Part shown: piece after piece, positions 1 through 12,494 of the stretch | How the letters are laid out: the number at the start of each line of letters is the position of its first letter | Position numbering within the stretch: position 1 is the first letter of the stretch | NCBI GenBank assembly: GCA_018340805.1 | Contig: JACMZG010001908.1 | Coordinates: forward strand, 45,297,787 to 45,361,786 | Length of the DNA: 64,000 nucleotides | Direction: 5' to 3' | Source of the DNA: Microvelia longipes | Taxonomy: Eukaryota; Arthropoda; Insecta; Hemiptera; Veliidae | Notes under the pieces: generated by a model | What the model was told of the DNA's origin: nothing | Seen by the model: the letters and a program-made list of their open reading frames with translations, nothing else | Databases searched by the model: none | Position numbers and translations under genes: made by a program

Positions 1-2
1 AA

Positions 3-316
3 TCATCAGCTTCTTCTCCTTGGCGGCAAGCCAGTAGTGTGAATAAATTGTACAGCTTCTTTTACTATATTTTGAGATACCAATCAATTCAGGTGTTTGT
101 AGAGATTAATCATAACAGATTTTAGCAGTTGTCATAATTGCAGCAGTTTTACTTACTTGTATAGATCAAGGAGTATACAAAAGAAATAAATGAATGAATG
201 AAACAATAAAGGTACGATATAAAGGCTCTACATCCTATAAATTGCCAACATTGCCAACACTACCTGTAAAGTTGATTCAATTTCTTGCATGCCGCCAAGG
301 AGAAGAAGCTGATGAA
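3..316. mobile_element. MITE-like element with 26-bp inverted ends
   Basis: CATCAGCTTCTTCTCCTTGG at the left edge pairs with its complement at about 294-314. The interior is AT-rich and non-coding and holds a LINE-type A-rich tail. The left flank is outside the window, so a target duplication cannot be checked. Confidence 0.5.
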
Positions 317-639
317 TAAGGCAGCACAGTTTGAATAAGGCCCTTTAGTATCGCCAACCTAGCAACTTTACTTTGAAACGCCAAAGACCGTCTCCAGCCA
401 ATACGGACATGACTTGGTGGGACAGAAAAGTAGATTTCCCTACTTTTTTGGACCAAAGACTTGGCGGGGAGTTTTTTTTTACCACGTAAGTGGTTTTTGG
501 TAAGATTTCATGACTTTTTGTACGGCTCCTGTATTATGTAAAAAAGAAGTAAACAAGATACGTGTTCCGTGTTGTAGATAACGCTGTAAAAAGTGTTTGT
601 GTATTCTATACAACACTCTTAAGCTCTGTATTTTGCGGT

Positions 640-1085
640 GCGTACAGCATAGGAATTAAGAATTTGGGATTTATTGATACATGAATGTTAAAAGGCATCA
701 GTCAAATCCAAAAGTCCTCAAACACCAAAATCCCTTCATTAGTAAAGAGTGCTCAAGTTATATAAAATTAGCCTTTATTAGCTTAGTTTCTAGCTCCGTG
801 TTTAACATTGGAATGTTGACTTTAAGATTTTATTAGATAGGAATGCACATAAGCATAAGACGAATCTAAAAAGTCCTCATACGTCAAAATCCGTTCAGTA
901 GTTTAGGCTGTAGGTGCGTCAACAACTTATAAAACTATCGTTCGCTAGCTTAGTTTTTCGCTCCGCGATTAGCATAGGAATGTCGAATTTGGTATTTTAT
1001 TTAGTAGGAATGCACACGAGCATAAGACAAATCAAAAAAGTCCACACACATCAAAATCCGTTCAGTAGTTTGGCCGTATGAGTGT
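640..1085. repeat. diverged ~180-bp tandem repeat (about 2.5 copies)
   Basis: The blocks GCATAGGAAT, AAAAGTCCTCA, AAAATCCGTTCAGTAGTTT and GCTTAGTTT recur at a period near 180 bp. No coding potential. Confidence 0.6.
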
Positions 1086-1364
1086 CAACAAAAAATGCAG
1101 GAAGAATAAGAATGAAAATGAGAATAAGAAGTCGTCAAAAATGCCATTTTCAAACCTCTTTTTCTCTACTTCTGCTAGGCCGATTTGGATGATTTTTTTT
1201 ATTTTTGATCTAAAAGGCGCGCCCATTAATGATATTATAATATTATTTATGTACATATAGCCGTTTTTACGCTACAGACCCTCATAAACCCTACTTTGAT
1301 GCGAACTTTATAATATAAACTGGCAGCTTTAATAGGTTTTTGACTTCTTTTATTTACTAAGCGG

Positions 1365-1874
1365 GCTAAACTTCGGTATACGGTGCACCCTGTTATCAAT
1401 ACTATATATCGATATATTTTTAGTTTAGAGATGTGACGTAGGAATAATCGATATATGCCTTTTCTTTTACGTTTATGAACATATTTTATTATTTTTTTAA
1501 ATGTTTTTTTGTTGTTTGTGTTTTTTTTTATTTGTTGTAAAATGGTTTATAACTATTTTCATATTTTTTTATGTTTTTATAATGTTTTAACTATGTTTTC
1601 ATAAGAATGATCGATGATACACCACATCTAATTTTATGTTACGCGTATTGTTTACGTATTTGTGTTTGTTATTTTTCAGGTTTTTTATTATATTTTTGTA
1701 GTTAATGTTTTCATTTATTTGTTGTATGTTTTTTTTAATGTTTTAATTATAATTAATAATTTAACGACGCTGGTTATCTTTTAAGTGCTCAGTTCTCGTT
1801 TACGTGTCGCGTAACTAAAAATATATCGATATATAGTATTGGTAACAGGGTGCACCGTATACCGAAGATTTACC
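1365..1874. mobile_element. MITE with ~60-bp inverted ends and 9-bp target duplication (Mutator-like)
   Basis: The ends start GCTAAACTTCGGTATACGG on the left and, complemented, GGTAAATCTTCGGTATACGG on the right. Pairing continues through TGCACCCTGTTA and the palindromic ATATATCGATATAT. The flanks carry the identical 9-mer ACTAAGCGG (1356-1364 and 1875-1883). Nine-bp duplications with long inverted ends are typical of Mutator-like elements (known). The interior is 390 bp, T-rich and non-coding. Confidence 0.75.
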
Positions 1875-2263
1875 ACTAAGCGGGATATTTTAACGTTTCA
1901 TCTAGACTTGGCGAGGCGGAACACTGCGTTCCTAAATGATTATTTATTTTTTAGATAAAAGCATGATGAGAGGGTGTTTTCTTTAACGGCTTCTCTTTGA
2001 ATTTATCTAAGAATCCACCGGTTGTGGAATAAAGTGTGTCTGTAGTTGGTAAAAAGAAAGGAGAAAAGAAGAGTCTCGCTAAATGGCGGAGCTTGTAGCA
2101 TAGTCAGAGGAAAGGTTTTATTATTGATAACATCTCAGATCTACGGCAACAGAGAGATAAGTATAATGATAGAGGTCCTAAGTGTCTGCCAATTTTGTAG
2201 GAAGGAACCTTTGGCGAATTAAATTACTGTCGTAACGCCTTTAGAGACAACCGAGAAATTAAA

Positions 2264-2700
2264 TAATTCTGGTGCGGTGGTCCGCACGTCGGTCCAATTT
2301 CCTTTGGAATGCGTGTTTCTGTGGTTAACAATCAATTACTTGCTTAATGATTCCGTTCATGGTAAGAAGGGAGAGAGTCGGACATCACAAGATAAGACGT
2401 AGCTCGAAGTAAATAACGATTGCAGGCTAGGAACAAGGGGTTTTGCGAAGTGAGCTTTAATTGTTATGAGGCAGACCCTGAGTCCAACACTATTGACAGA
2501 CCGCTGTCTTCGTGCGTAAATGCATTTCTCTCACTTTTTTGGTAACATTTTTCCCGCAACAATTTTTCCAAAAAAAGATCCGGTTCATTCTTTACAACTA
2601 GAACAGTTGTTCAAATATTAAGCACTACTCATTTTTTCTGTAAAACTCTACGCACTAAAACCTTTAAAGAAACCAACTGAGCATTAAACTAGAGCTAATA
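2264..2700. mobile_element. MITE family A, decayed and interrupted copy
   Basis: 2264-2345 has the family end (GGTGCGGTGGTCCGCACGTC, then TTTCCTTTGGAATGCGTGTT), and 2575-2700 has the family interior (CACTAAAACCTTTAAAGA). Between lies about 220 bp of unrelated sequence. Compare the full copy at 31064-31508. Confidence 0.45.
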
Positions 2701-2760
2701 ATGGGGAGCAATGCCAATTTTAGAGTGATAGATTTTAAAAACTATCACTCATGGGAAAGT

Positions 2761-3343
2761 GATTTTCCCATAGACAAATAATACTAATAGCAGAGGCTTG
2801 GGGAATAGATCAAATCCTAAAGGCCCCCGCGTTATTTTAACACTTAATAATTAAATCAATCGATATGATTATTACACTCGTAATAGTAAGGGACAGGTGG
2901 GGATAATAAACTAAATTATATGGGGTTGTATTGTACACTATCTCTGTATGTTTTTATCCTTTATACTTCAGCACAAAGGGAGAGGATAAAAAATTCTGTA
3001 GCAGTTAGTTATGCACGTGACAGGTTGGTTCACAAGTGTATGTAGCCGTGGTGGGGGGGGGGGTGCAGCGTGGCTGTGTTAGTATCATAGAGTGGTAGCA
3101 GAGAGAGAGAGAGAGCAGAGAGAGCACGCAAGCCCCCCCTCCCCCTACTACCACCCTATCTCAATGACTGGACGAATGAGTCAACATCGTCTTAAATTGG
3201 ATTCTGAATCACACTCTGCTCCATTCAAAATGGCTACTGGAATATTTTTTCGCTCTACTTAACTTCTTTTTTTCAACCCTTTACTTGATTTCAACTAAGT
3301 ATACTATAAAAATTACGCTTTTGAAATAAACTTAGTGCCAGTG
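2761..3343. other. non-coding stretch
   Basis: Contains a G8-10 run at 3052-3061, a GA-rich run at 3098-3125 and a pyrimidine run at 3134-3147. No gene or repeat family recognised. Confidence 0.4.
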
Positions 3344-3382
3344 TATATATATATATAATATATATTATATATATATATATAT

Positions 3383-3436
<54 letters not shown>

Positions 3437-3480
3437 ATATATAATATATATAATATATATATATATATATATTATATATA
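3344..3480. repeat. (AT)n microsatellite
   Basis: About 137 bp of AT/ATA repeats. It is directly followed by a hairpin (3481-3542) with arms AAATGAAAGAATC and GATAAGGCT on each side. Confidence 0.9.
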
Positions 3481-3567
3481 ATAAATGAAAGAATCCGGAT
3501 AAGGCTATCCTGATTAGCCTTATCCTGATTCTTTCATTTATTATATCTTGAGGGCGTTTTTTGAGTG

Positions 3568-4140
3568 CTTAAAGCTCGGAATCTAATCAATAGATCTTGA
3601 CTAAAGTTTAAACTTAGAATGCTCATAGGTCTGAGTAATTAAGGTTTCAGTCTCATCGAGATCCGTTCAAAAATAATATGGGTTTTGTGCACCAAAAAAT
3701 GTTTGGTGCTTAAAAATGCTAGGTGCTTACAGATTGGAATCTAATAGATGAATCTTGACTAAGCTCTACACTTATGAGACAACTCATAGGTCATATTGGC
3801 CGCATTACATGTCTCAACGAAATTCCTTCACAAATAACAATAGGGGATTATTGTAAAAATAAAAGTTGTAGATGCTTAAAGATCAGAATCTAATAGATGC
3901 ATCTAAACTAAACTTTAAACTTACACTACATATGGGTCAGAATGAACATATCTTTTGACTCATCGAAATCCATTCTTAAATAACAATAGGGAGTTAGTGT
4001 AAGGAAATAAAATTTGAGGCTTATTTCACTGAATTTAATCGATAGAACTTGACTAAACTTTAAACTTAGAATCCTCGTAGGTCAGAATGAACACATTTTA
4101 TGCGTCATCGAGATCCTTTCTGAACTAATTATAGGAGTTT
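3568..4140. repeat. diverged ~150-bp tandem repeat, four copies
   Basis: The motif GAATCTAATNRATRNATCT then GACTAAACTTTAAACTTA recurs near 3579, 3735, 3882 and 4032 (periods 156, 147 and 150), each followed by GGTCAGAATGA and CATCGAGATCC. Old, non-coding. Confidence 0.6.
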
Positions 4141-4285
4141 AAAATCTAAACGATAGACTTGGGCTCCAGAGATCCTAAGTTCGCAGCCAGGGCTATATTC
4201 TTAGTTTTATTATTCGCACTTGTTCACTTACTTTAATTAATACTTTGAGAACAGAGGATGCATTCTATGTAAGAATTGGGTAGAA

Positions 4286-4515
4286 AGAGTCAAAGAGTCG
4301 TGTGACTGAGAGGAGGAAAGAGTCGTGTGACTGAGAGGATAGGACAGAGTCATGTGACTGAGAGGATAGGAAAGAGTCGTGTGACTGAGAGAATGGGAAA
4401 GGTAGTGTGACTGGAGGATAGGAAAGAGTCGTGTCAGGTGTGACGTGTGACTGAAGAGTCGTGTGACTGAAAGAGTGACGGGAAGAGTCGTGTGACTGAG
4501 AGGATAGGAAAGCCA
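4286..4515. repeat. ~29-bp minisatellite
   Basis: The unit GAGTCGTGTGACTGAGAGGA plus TAGGAAA is repeated about eight times with indels. Confidence 0.8.
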
Positions 4516-4559
4516 GGATATTGTTTAGAGCAGACTTGAGTCTGACTCTTTGTCTCCTC

Positions 4560-4760
4560 GTAATGGTGATAGTGATAGTAATTAGGGAGAAGTGAGATCA
4601 CCGCAAGAAGGTCACGTTGTTAGGCTCTTATTGCAGGTATTTTGCATCTAATCCACAGAATAGCCGTGGCTTTACTATAAGTTTCTATGACTTTGAACTA
4701 AAAATAACACGTGCCTCACTGTGAGGTTAAGCTTCCTTTTCAAAACCATGAGGCATATTA

Positions 4761-4831
<71 letters not shown>

Positions 4832-5070
4832 TTATATATATATATATATTTATATAAGTACTATTTAGGATCCTAAATTCTGCCTGAACCCAGGGTTAGG
4901 TACCAAACATCGCACAGGCTCGAAACCAGCGGCTTAATGTCCATTTCGAAGGATAATATGTGGAATGATTTCCATACGATTCCTCGCATAGAACTCCCAG
5001 CTCGATCTCGGACTGCCTGTGTGGCAGACGCACGTGCTAAGCATTACACGACCGGTAACCTCATCTCGCA
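4560..5070 (-). mobile_element. diverged SINE copy 3, split by an (AT)n array
   Basis: The head (near 5065) and the block CACAGGCTCGAAACC ... CGGCTTAATGTCC match copies 1 and 2 with many changes. The tail part at 4560-4745 shares AACACGTGCC and the flanking bases. An (AT)n run (4770-4830) separates the two parts. Confidence 0.5.
4770..4855. repeat. (AT)n microsatellite
   Basis: Dinucleotide array splitting SINE copy 3. Confidence 0.9.
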
Positions 5071-5269
5071 ATGGTAACTGAGTGAATAAGAAACCCAGTA
5101 AATACAATATTTTAACTTAAATGTGCAGACAAATCAAGTGTCACCCGCTGGAGTGAAATCATATAAATCGGGATACAATGAGACACATTTTGACAAAGAT
5201 TTAACAGGAAAGTTCCCTCTCTACGATGTTAAAGCCATCCATCTCATTGGCCAAATAACAATTATTAAC

Positions 5270-5396
5270 AGCGCCGCTTTCAACCATCCTCAGTGACTTA
5301 AAAAATATTAAACACAATCCGAGTACCATTGTCAAAGACGCAATCAAGAGTCTTGATTGAGGACGAGGATAACTTCTTAAGGTTGAAAGCGGCTCT
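5270..5396. repeat. short inverted repeat
   Basis: AGCGCCGCTTTCAACC at 5271-5286 pairs with GGTTGAAAGCGGCTCT at about 5381-5396. The enclosed 95 bp is non-coding. Possibly a tiny MITE. Confidence 0.35.
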
Positions 5397-5499
5397 GTTA
5401 TACATAAATGTCCATAACTGTTATAAATTGCGATCTATACTTCCTATTTTGTTCTTTCATGTGTTATATTCTTAGCTTTTACAAAACTGGCAATTAAGT

Positions 5500-5670
5500 A
5501 TTAATACCTAAACATGCTTTAATTGTAATTAGTGTTTGTTGTGTTTTGTTGTGTTGTATTTTTCTCAAACTTGTATTTTATTTTATCATATTGTAATCTT
5601 TAATAATACAATTATGTGGAGCTTTAATCAGCCTTGGCCGCTTGTGTAAATTTAAAAATAAATAAATGTT
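5500..5670 (+). mobile_element. LINE 3' UTR/tail remnant
   Basis: A segment ending GGCCGCTTGTGTAAATTT then AAAAATAAATAAATG, a tail type common on insect non-LTR elements. No coding sequence is attached. A similar A-rich AAATAAATGAATGAATGAA tail is at 186-205. Confidence 0.4.
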
Positions 5671-6639
5671 ATTCTGGAGAGACTGAGGATTCTTATGAGT
5701 GATAATAAACTCCACCAATAACACTCATAATGATGTTATACAGAAAAAAATATTTATTCACTAAATAAATTTCAAGGTTTAGTATTCACAAGATAAAATA
5801 GAGAAGAAAACACTAACATGAAGGTTCACACAAGAAATGAGAGCAAAATAGATGATAGAGAATGTTAGGAGAACACAGCGTAAGATAGATGGATAACTTG
5901 CCGAGCAAACAAAGGAGAGTTAAGTGCCAAGTATAACAACACAGGTGTCAAGTATGAGTTATAGCTTTAACAATATCAACTTATAGTGAGAGTTTACATA
6001 GGACTTGAGAGCATTGTAGAGGCTCTTATACTCTAGCAAACCATATTGTAAAACATACATCAACTTTCTCAAAAATGAAACAAGCTGCTAAACATTGAAC
6101 TAAACTGTCCTATCTCGTTTTTTGTGAAATTTCGAAACTTTAAACTGCTCCTCGTTTTGAGACTCATCGTCAGATTTTCCCTAAAATGTAATCAGTTTTT
6201 AGAAATAATTGTACCTTCTTTTACTTTAAGTTTAATGGAATCTGCTCAGCACTTTTTCCTAATTTTGCTCAAAATAAAAGCGTGCGCATACATAAAATAT
6301 ATGGATTCTAAACATATACACCTAGACAACGACTATTTTCTATTTTGGGAGCTAAAAAGAGAAAATTTGTTGCTTCCCTCCTGTCCCTATCATAGGATAG
6401 CGGGAAGCAAAATATTAATTTCTTCTAACCCATTGAAATCATACCATCTTATAGTATGACACACGGCTAAAATCAGTTGACAGCATGGGAAAATAGAGTT
6501 GAAAAAATCAGGTACAGGGTGCATCGGTACTTTTCCTCGCCTTTTTTAATTCGCTACACTCATCCTCACCCATCGCTACACTCACTATGGACTCGCTGCG
6601 CTCGGTGTCAGAGGTAAGTGACAAGTAGGAAGTAAGTAA
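5671..6639. other. non-coding stretch
   Basis: An open frame of 111 codons at 6124-6459 has no recognisable motif and the composition of chance AT-rich frames. No repeat family recognised. Confidence 0.35.
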
Positions 6640-7218
6640 GTAATAGTGATGGTAATAAGGGGGAGTGGTAGTAACTACCAGGCAAGTAGGCCACTTTGTT
6701 GGGCCCTTTTAGCCAGCTCCCTAAGATAGTGTTCTACTCCTTTTAATTTCAAGTGTAGGTATATTTCATCTAATTTAGACAGAAGAGCAGTGAATTTCTA
6801 TGGTTCCTCTCATGCTTTGTTTTCAAGCAATCATACATATTTTCACTGACTCTTATAGTCTAGTGAAAACTAGGAACAACACGTGCCATCACTGTTAAAC
6901 CAAACCTCCACACACTTTAAACTACAAGGCAAAAACAGTATTGTATTATAATGAATCTACAATGAGGGTCCTAAATTTGTCTATATCCAGTTTCATTTAG
7001 GGTAAGGGATCTTTAACGAGTACCTGACAACGCACAGGCTCGAGACCACCGGCTTTACGTCCCTTCTGAAGGACGTGGTACGCAGAATTTTTATCCCTCT
7101 CATAAAAATCCCAGAGGCCCGTGCTGGGATTGAACCCATGACTAAATAAACTCGGAAGTTTAAAGTCCATTTATTCTGTATATTGGCCGCGTACCTTAAC
7201 CACTACACCACGGGTGAC
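6640..7218 (-). mobile_element. tRNA-derived SINE, copy 1
   Basis: On the minus strand it starts with a tRNA-like head: an A-box region CGTGGTGTAGTGGTTAAGGT near 7210 and a B box GGTTCAATCCC near 7133. A body of about 450 bp ends in a tail resembling the LINE 3' tail at 24.84-24.95 kb and in an (AGT/AAT)-rich microsatellite at about 6640. It matches copy 2 at 16437-16999 along its whole length. Confidence 0.75.
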
Positions 7219-8231
7219 TGACAAGTAGAGAGATTCCGAGGGATAGAACTTTTCTTCCTCTAGACGCTGTCTTGTAACCCTTCCGTTGACATAACAGGAA
7301 GCCAAGCGGAATCGAATCCCCCTCCCTTCTTAACTTTCGCCATCCGAACCTTATAAGCGTCATTTTTATTATGAAAATTCGCTAAAATAGCAAAGTAAAG
7401 GATCAGAGCTCTCAAGCTTACAAAATAAATGGTTGAAAACAGGAGCAGAGGAAAATGCAAGGGGAACATATTAGAGAAATATAATGCTAATATCAAGCAT
7501 TAGCATATAGCTGTGTAAGTCGTGCTTCCGTGTCCCCTCCCCTCCCTTAATAGCAATGTTAACTTTTTATGTTTCAGATTACTCTCTCGAAGCAACAACA
7601 GAATTTTCCTTAAAACCCTTATAATTTATAATAATTTTACAATTAAAGAAATCATAATAAATAGAAATTATTTTATTTAATTCTTAATCTCCTTTTCACT
7701 TTTCCTCATCAACGTCGAGGTCATTAAAGCGTCAGTATTTATACTGACATTTGACACCACGGAGGTCTGGGGTTCGCATCTCAGATTACGATCTTAATTT
7801 ATACAAGATTATTTTTCATTTATATTATTAGCAACTTAAGATTACAACACTTGAATACTTGAAGCGTAGCGGTTGTCACTAAAGTGCTTCTCTGATATGC
7901 CACAAGACTCTAAACGAACATGATTACTATCAATTATACCGTAGGTTCGAATGTTTGGGTCGATTTACAATTCAGCACGTATGTGGTGCTATATGAGACT
8001 AACAAATGTGTCAGGTTTCATCAGAATTAATTCAATTTTTATCTTATAGCCTTTACTTGATGCAGACGGATGGTACAGGCTAGGTCACCGCCATGGCAAT
8101 TTCTTTGAGCCTTTACAACAAAGAAGTGTTCTCTATTTGTCCAATAGTACGTCGTGTCATCGTCGAATTCTTTTCCCATAAATAGGCTAAATTTTCAAAT
8201 CTATTCTATTCTATCATTTGATACTACCGAG
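7219..8231. other. non-coding stretch
   Basis: Nothing recognisable as a gene. 7735-7790 contains a tRNA-like GGTTCGCATCTC but no cloverleaf. Confidence 0.35.
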
Positions 8232-8675
8232 TTTTGCAAAACATGAATAGTTGACACAATATAATTGTGCGAGAGACACCAAGGAAATGTAACAAGCAAG
8301 ATGCAATGCTACATCTGGGAACTGTTCCATCATTCGACATTCATCATCATTGATGGCTCGACATAATGTCATGTCCCACTCTGTTTCGTTACGTCTAACT
8401 CATCAGGGCGCCAACAGAGCCTGAACTCACTCTGACCTTCAATTAATTCCGAAGAATATAATGTGAAGTACTTACCAGAGACGAGCGGTGCTCTCTTACC
8501 GCTTGAGACGTTGCTTGAGTTAGACGTAACGAAACAGAGTGGGACATGACATTATGTCGAGCCATCAATGATGACGAATGTCGAATGATGGAACAGTTCC
8601 CAGATGTAGCATTGCATCTTGCTTGTTACATTTCCTTGGTGTCTCTCGCACAATTATATTGTGTCAACTATTATA
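8232..8675. mobile_element. repeat family C, inverted pair (foldback)
   Basis: The sequence from ATAGTTGACACAATATAATT through CTCTGTTTCGTTACGTCTAA is repeated in inverted orientation around about 8460-8520. The same unit occurs at 35238-35460, three times in tandem at 42.3-43.0 kb, and elsewhere. Non-coding; identity of the parent element unknown. Confidence 0.65.
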
Positions 8676-8700
8676 TTCTCTCTAAAATAATCACACCCAC

Positions 8701-8704
8701 ACGT

Positions 8705-8747
<43 letters not shown>

Positions 8748-8770
8748 TATATATATATATATATATATAT
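8701..8770. repeat. (AT)n microsatellite
   Basis: Dinucleotide array directly after the family C foldback. Confidence 0.85.
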
Positions 8771-9720
8771 TATTATAAAGTTATATATTTATCAACACTT
8801 AGTTGTATTTGTAACTATTTTAATTTTATTTTACCATATATGATTCTTTTAGAGTTACATGTATACTTTTAATAAATATTATGGCTTCTAAAGTTAAACC
8901 GAGTCTAATTGAGTATGTTTCTTTGATATTTCATTTGACAAGAAGATGCATCATCTCTGTGATGGGAGTTTTCTATTTTCACGAGGGAGTGTCAGGCCGA
9001 GTTAAGTTTAAAACGCCCTCTTCTGAAGCCGAAGTCTCGCTCCATCCAACATCCATGTCTCCTAATTCACGTGCTTTTATAGTCATATTTTGTTAAGCAT
9101 TATTTTGTTATATGAGTCGCTCCTCAAATGATTAGTGGAACAACTTTGTCCTTTGTCTCATAAGTACCTCCTTTTATAAGTTTAATTATACCTCCATTTC
9201 ATTAGCCTAATTCACACCCCTTCGGTAAAAGAACCCTGTGTCGGCAGTGTCCTTATTCAGACTTGGGAACGGCTTCGGCGTGATTTCAGTTTTTAATGTT
9301 GGGATCAGAACATAGGGAACCGATGTTCCGTTCAAATTTATTCCTTTTATTCGTAAGTAATAATATTTAACTGCTCGTTTTCATTTTTAGTATGGATAAA
9401 ATAGTGCTTAAATATATATTGTTTTATTTAGAAGGGGGAAATTAAATCCTCGTTATAATGCCCTATAGACGTAATGCCCCCTATCGACGTTGATGCTGCA
9501 TAATGCTGGCAGCTCCGCGATCATCCCCGTCAATGACTTGATAAATGCTGGAAAATAATTTAAACCCTGAAACCAATGTTTCACTAGAATTCTCTATTTT
9601 AGGCGTTTGTAAACTGTCCTGATTTATGTTTGCCTCCATTATTCATTTACTGCTGTCATTTCAATTCTTCAAAGAACTTAGAAGCTGTTTGTGGTAACAT
9701 TACTTTATTCTTCTACAAGG
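8771..9720. other. non-coding stretch
   Basis: No gene or repeat recognised. The 71-codon frame at 8881-9096 lacks any motif. Confidence 0.35.
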
Positions 9721-9724
9721 CAGT

Positions 9725-10015
9725 GCATTGTAGTTGAATAATAGGTACATACTGGAACAGACCTGAATAATAGGTAAATTAGGTACACACTGGAACAAAC
9801 TGGAGTTATAGGATAAATTCATTATTCGAACAGATCGGAATAATAGGGACATACTAGAACAGACCGGAATAACAAGTGCATTCTAGAACAGACCAGAATA
9901 ATAGGTACGGTACATATTAGAGCAGATCGGAATAATAGGTACATACTGGAACAGACCGGAATGATAGGTATACACTAAGATCGGAATAATAGGTACCTAC
10001 TGGAACAGACCGAAA
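9725..10015. repeat. ~29-bp minisatellite
   Basis: The unit AATAATAGGTACATACTGGA plus ACAGACCGG is repeated about nine times with variation. Confidence 0.8.
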
Positions 10016-10835
10016 TTAATAACATTCTGAATTTGGGATACACGTTGAAGTGATACAACTATATAGTGTACTTCTTTCTCGCGAATCATTTAAGTTAACA
10101 ATAGATGGCAGTTGTTATGTTCAATAAAAAAATAGTTTAATAATTTAAAATGTCTATGAAAACGTTTAGATGTTCTTATGTGAATAAAATACTACATTAC
10201 TAAGAGAGGTTAAGACGGAAAAATTGTAAAATATATTTTTGAATAGAGTTGATGGGTGTGGCTGTTACCCCCACCAAAAGATGTAACAAAGAAGGGAGTG
10301 ATGGGTAGGAAAATGGCGGAGAGGAAAAAGAGACTCGAGTCTTGGTCCAAAGGGGACGACTGAGAAAGCGAGTTGAAAAGAGCTTGGTCCACGAGGGGAA
10401 GTGGATCAATACAAGACTGGGCATTGTGACCCCAGTGACGTCATCGATATCGACCAAGTCTTCAGATCTCCTCTCTCTCTGGCCAATGGCCGCCATCTCC
10501 CTTCTTCTGGAGCCCTCCCAATCTACGAGAATTCCGACTCCACTATCTTTTTATGTATTCCCTCAACCCTAATACTAGCTATGGAGTATTGACATTTCGA
10601 AAATTCACTTTAAGAAAGTATAACCAATAGTCCAAATATTTAACACAAATCAAAGGCTTTTTTTGAAAAAAAAATATTCGTACGCGCGTCTTTTATAATT
10701 GATGAAATCAGAAAGGATATATGGGAATAATTTTGTATCGAATGTCCAAATGCCGGAGGATTTTTTTAAACTGATCGGTTCTTTGGTTAACAATCTATTT
10801 GTTGCTCCAGTTTCCAGATCTGGAGCTGGAGCATT
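10016..10835. other. non-coding stretch, moderately GC-rich at 10300-10530
   Basis: Contains AAAATGGCGGAGAGG (10311) and GGCCAATGGCCGCCATCTCC (10482-10501), which resemble YY1 and CCAAT-type promoter sites. No adjacent gene was found, so promoter function is only a guess. Confidence 0.25.
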
Positions 10836-11299
10836 ACTGTAGTATTACTGTATATAGCAATAATGTAGCATTACTGTAGCATTACTGTATCATTACTGTA
10901 GCATTAAGGGGGGGGCCCGGGCCCCCCCCCCCTAGCCGGCAGGGTTGTTGCAAAATTATATAAAAACTATGGTTCAGGCAAGAAAAACATTTTTTTGTAA
11001 AGTTAATTTTTAAATTTTAATTTTATAAAAATGAATAATTAGTTTTATAATTTTTATTTATAATAATTTAGAGCTTAAGGTAGCTTTGTCTTAAAAAATT
11101 AAATTTGTGTTTTTTTTAAGTTCGACGTATTAACTTTGTGGTTTTTATTATTATTAAATAAAAACCATATTTAGTTCATTCAGTTCAATAATAATTTGTA
11201 TTTTTTTAGGGGATTGTTTTTTGTTTTCATTAAGACTATTTAAAAAAAATGTTTGATTTGTCCTTTTAAGAGCTTTGTTTTTAGCGAATTTCCTTTGGA

Positions 11300-11640
11300 G
11301 TAAAATTCGCAAATGGGATAGGCATCAGTTTCTTGTAAAAACACTATCTTTCGAACGGATTAATATTTTTTAATCAAACTTGTACAAAAATCAACCTTCG
11401 GAAGGACACAAACCCTATAAAGAAAACAAGTTTTGTAACATCATTAACCAGTTTTCTGAGTCAGCAAAATGTTCAAAAAATCAGCAAAATTCAGCGTTAA
11501 TATTTTCGCCGCAAAAGGTCATGTATATGTTTTTTTGAGACGCTGAACTCAAATAAAACCGGTCCGAATCAATGCAACCACTCTAAATGACCAAAAAGTT
11601 CGAAAAACACCATTGTAAATTACCGAAACCAAAATTCAGG
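11300..11640 (-). repeat. dispersed repeat shared with 56790-57080
   Basis: The shared blocks are TTTCGAACGGATTAATATTTTT, AAATCAACCTTCGG, GACTCAGC and CTAAATGACCAAAAAGTC, in opposite orientation at the two sites. A second partial copy follows at 11690-11810. Function unknown. Confidence 0.6.
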
Positions 11641-11829
11641 TCGATAAAAAAATAAAAATTTTCGAGTAGGTGTGCGTTTTCTATGTATTTGGGCACGAAT
11701 CGAATGAAACCAGTCTGAAGTCAATACGACCACTCTAAATGACCAAAAAGTCAAAAAGCACAAAAAATTACTGAAAACCAAAATTACGGTTAATGAACAA
11801 AAATTTTTGGGTATGGTTGGGATTGGGAA

Positions 11830-12190
11830 AAATTTTGGTTATTACTCAATTGTCAAGCACTGCTAACTCATATTGTCTGTATTTTTCAAAGGAAATGCGC
11901 TAAAACCTTTGAAAGATAACTGATTAAGCTTAAAGATAAGTAACTAAGCTATTTCAAATAATAGTGCGTACTGCTAACATTAGAGCATAGTTTTGTATAG
12001 CCAACTGGATAATTATGCGCATTTCCTTTGAAAAATACAGACAAAATGAGTTACGAGCAGTGCTTGACAATTGAGTAACAGCTTAGGTTTTAAAGCATAA
12101 ACCGGAACGTTAACCAAGAAATGGGCTTTTAAGCACAGAAACACGCATTCTAAATGAAATTTGCCCGACAGCGGACCACCGCGCCGAAAT
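11830..12190. mobile_element. MITE family A copy
   Basis: Contains TTACTCAATTGTCAAGCACTG at 11845 and its inverted counterpart at 12057, GGAAATGCGCTAAAACC, and ends GCGGACCACCGCGCCGAAAT. The left end is missing. Confidence 0.6.
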
Positions 12191-12261
12191 TATTTATTCA
12201 GTAGTTGTAAACTTATGTAATGTAAAAAAACAATAAAATTATCATTCCAACCACGGAATTG

Positions 12262-12423
12262 TGTTAAGCACGAAAACAAACACGCATCCAAAGAAATTCG
12301 CGCCGAATGCGGACCATCGCGCTAGAAATTATTAAAAAAACCATACCCTTACTACACACAAACACTCACACACACACACACACTATATATATATCTATAT
12401 ATATATAATATATTATATATATA

Positions 12424-12494
<71 letters not shown>

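Noticed and set aside
10200..10600. Promoter or first exon in the GC-richer block with GGCGG and CCAAT-type motifs
   Set aside because: No downstream coding exon or donor could be tied to it.
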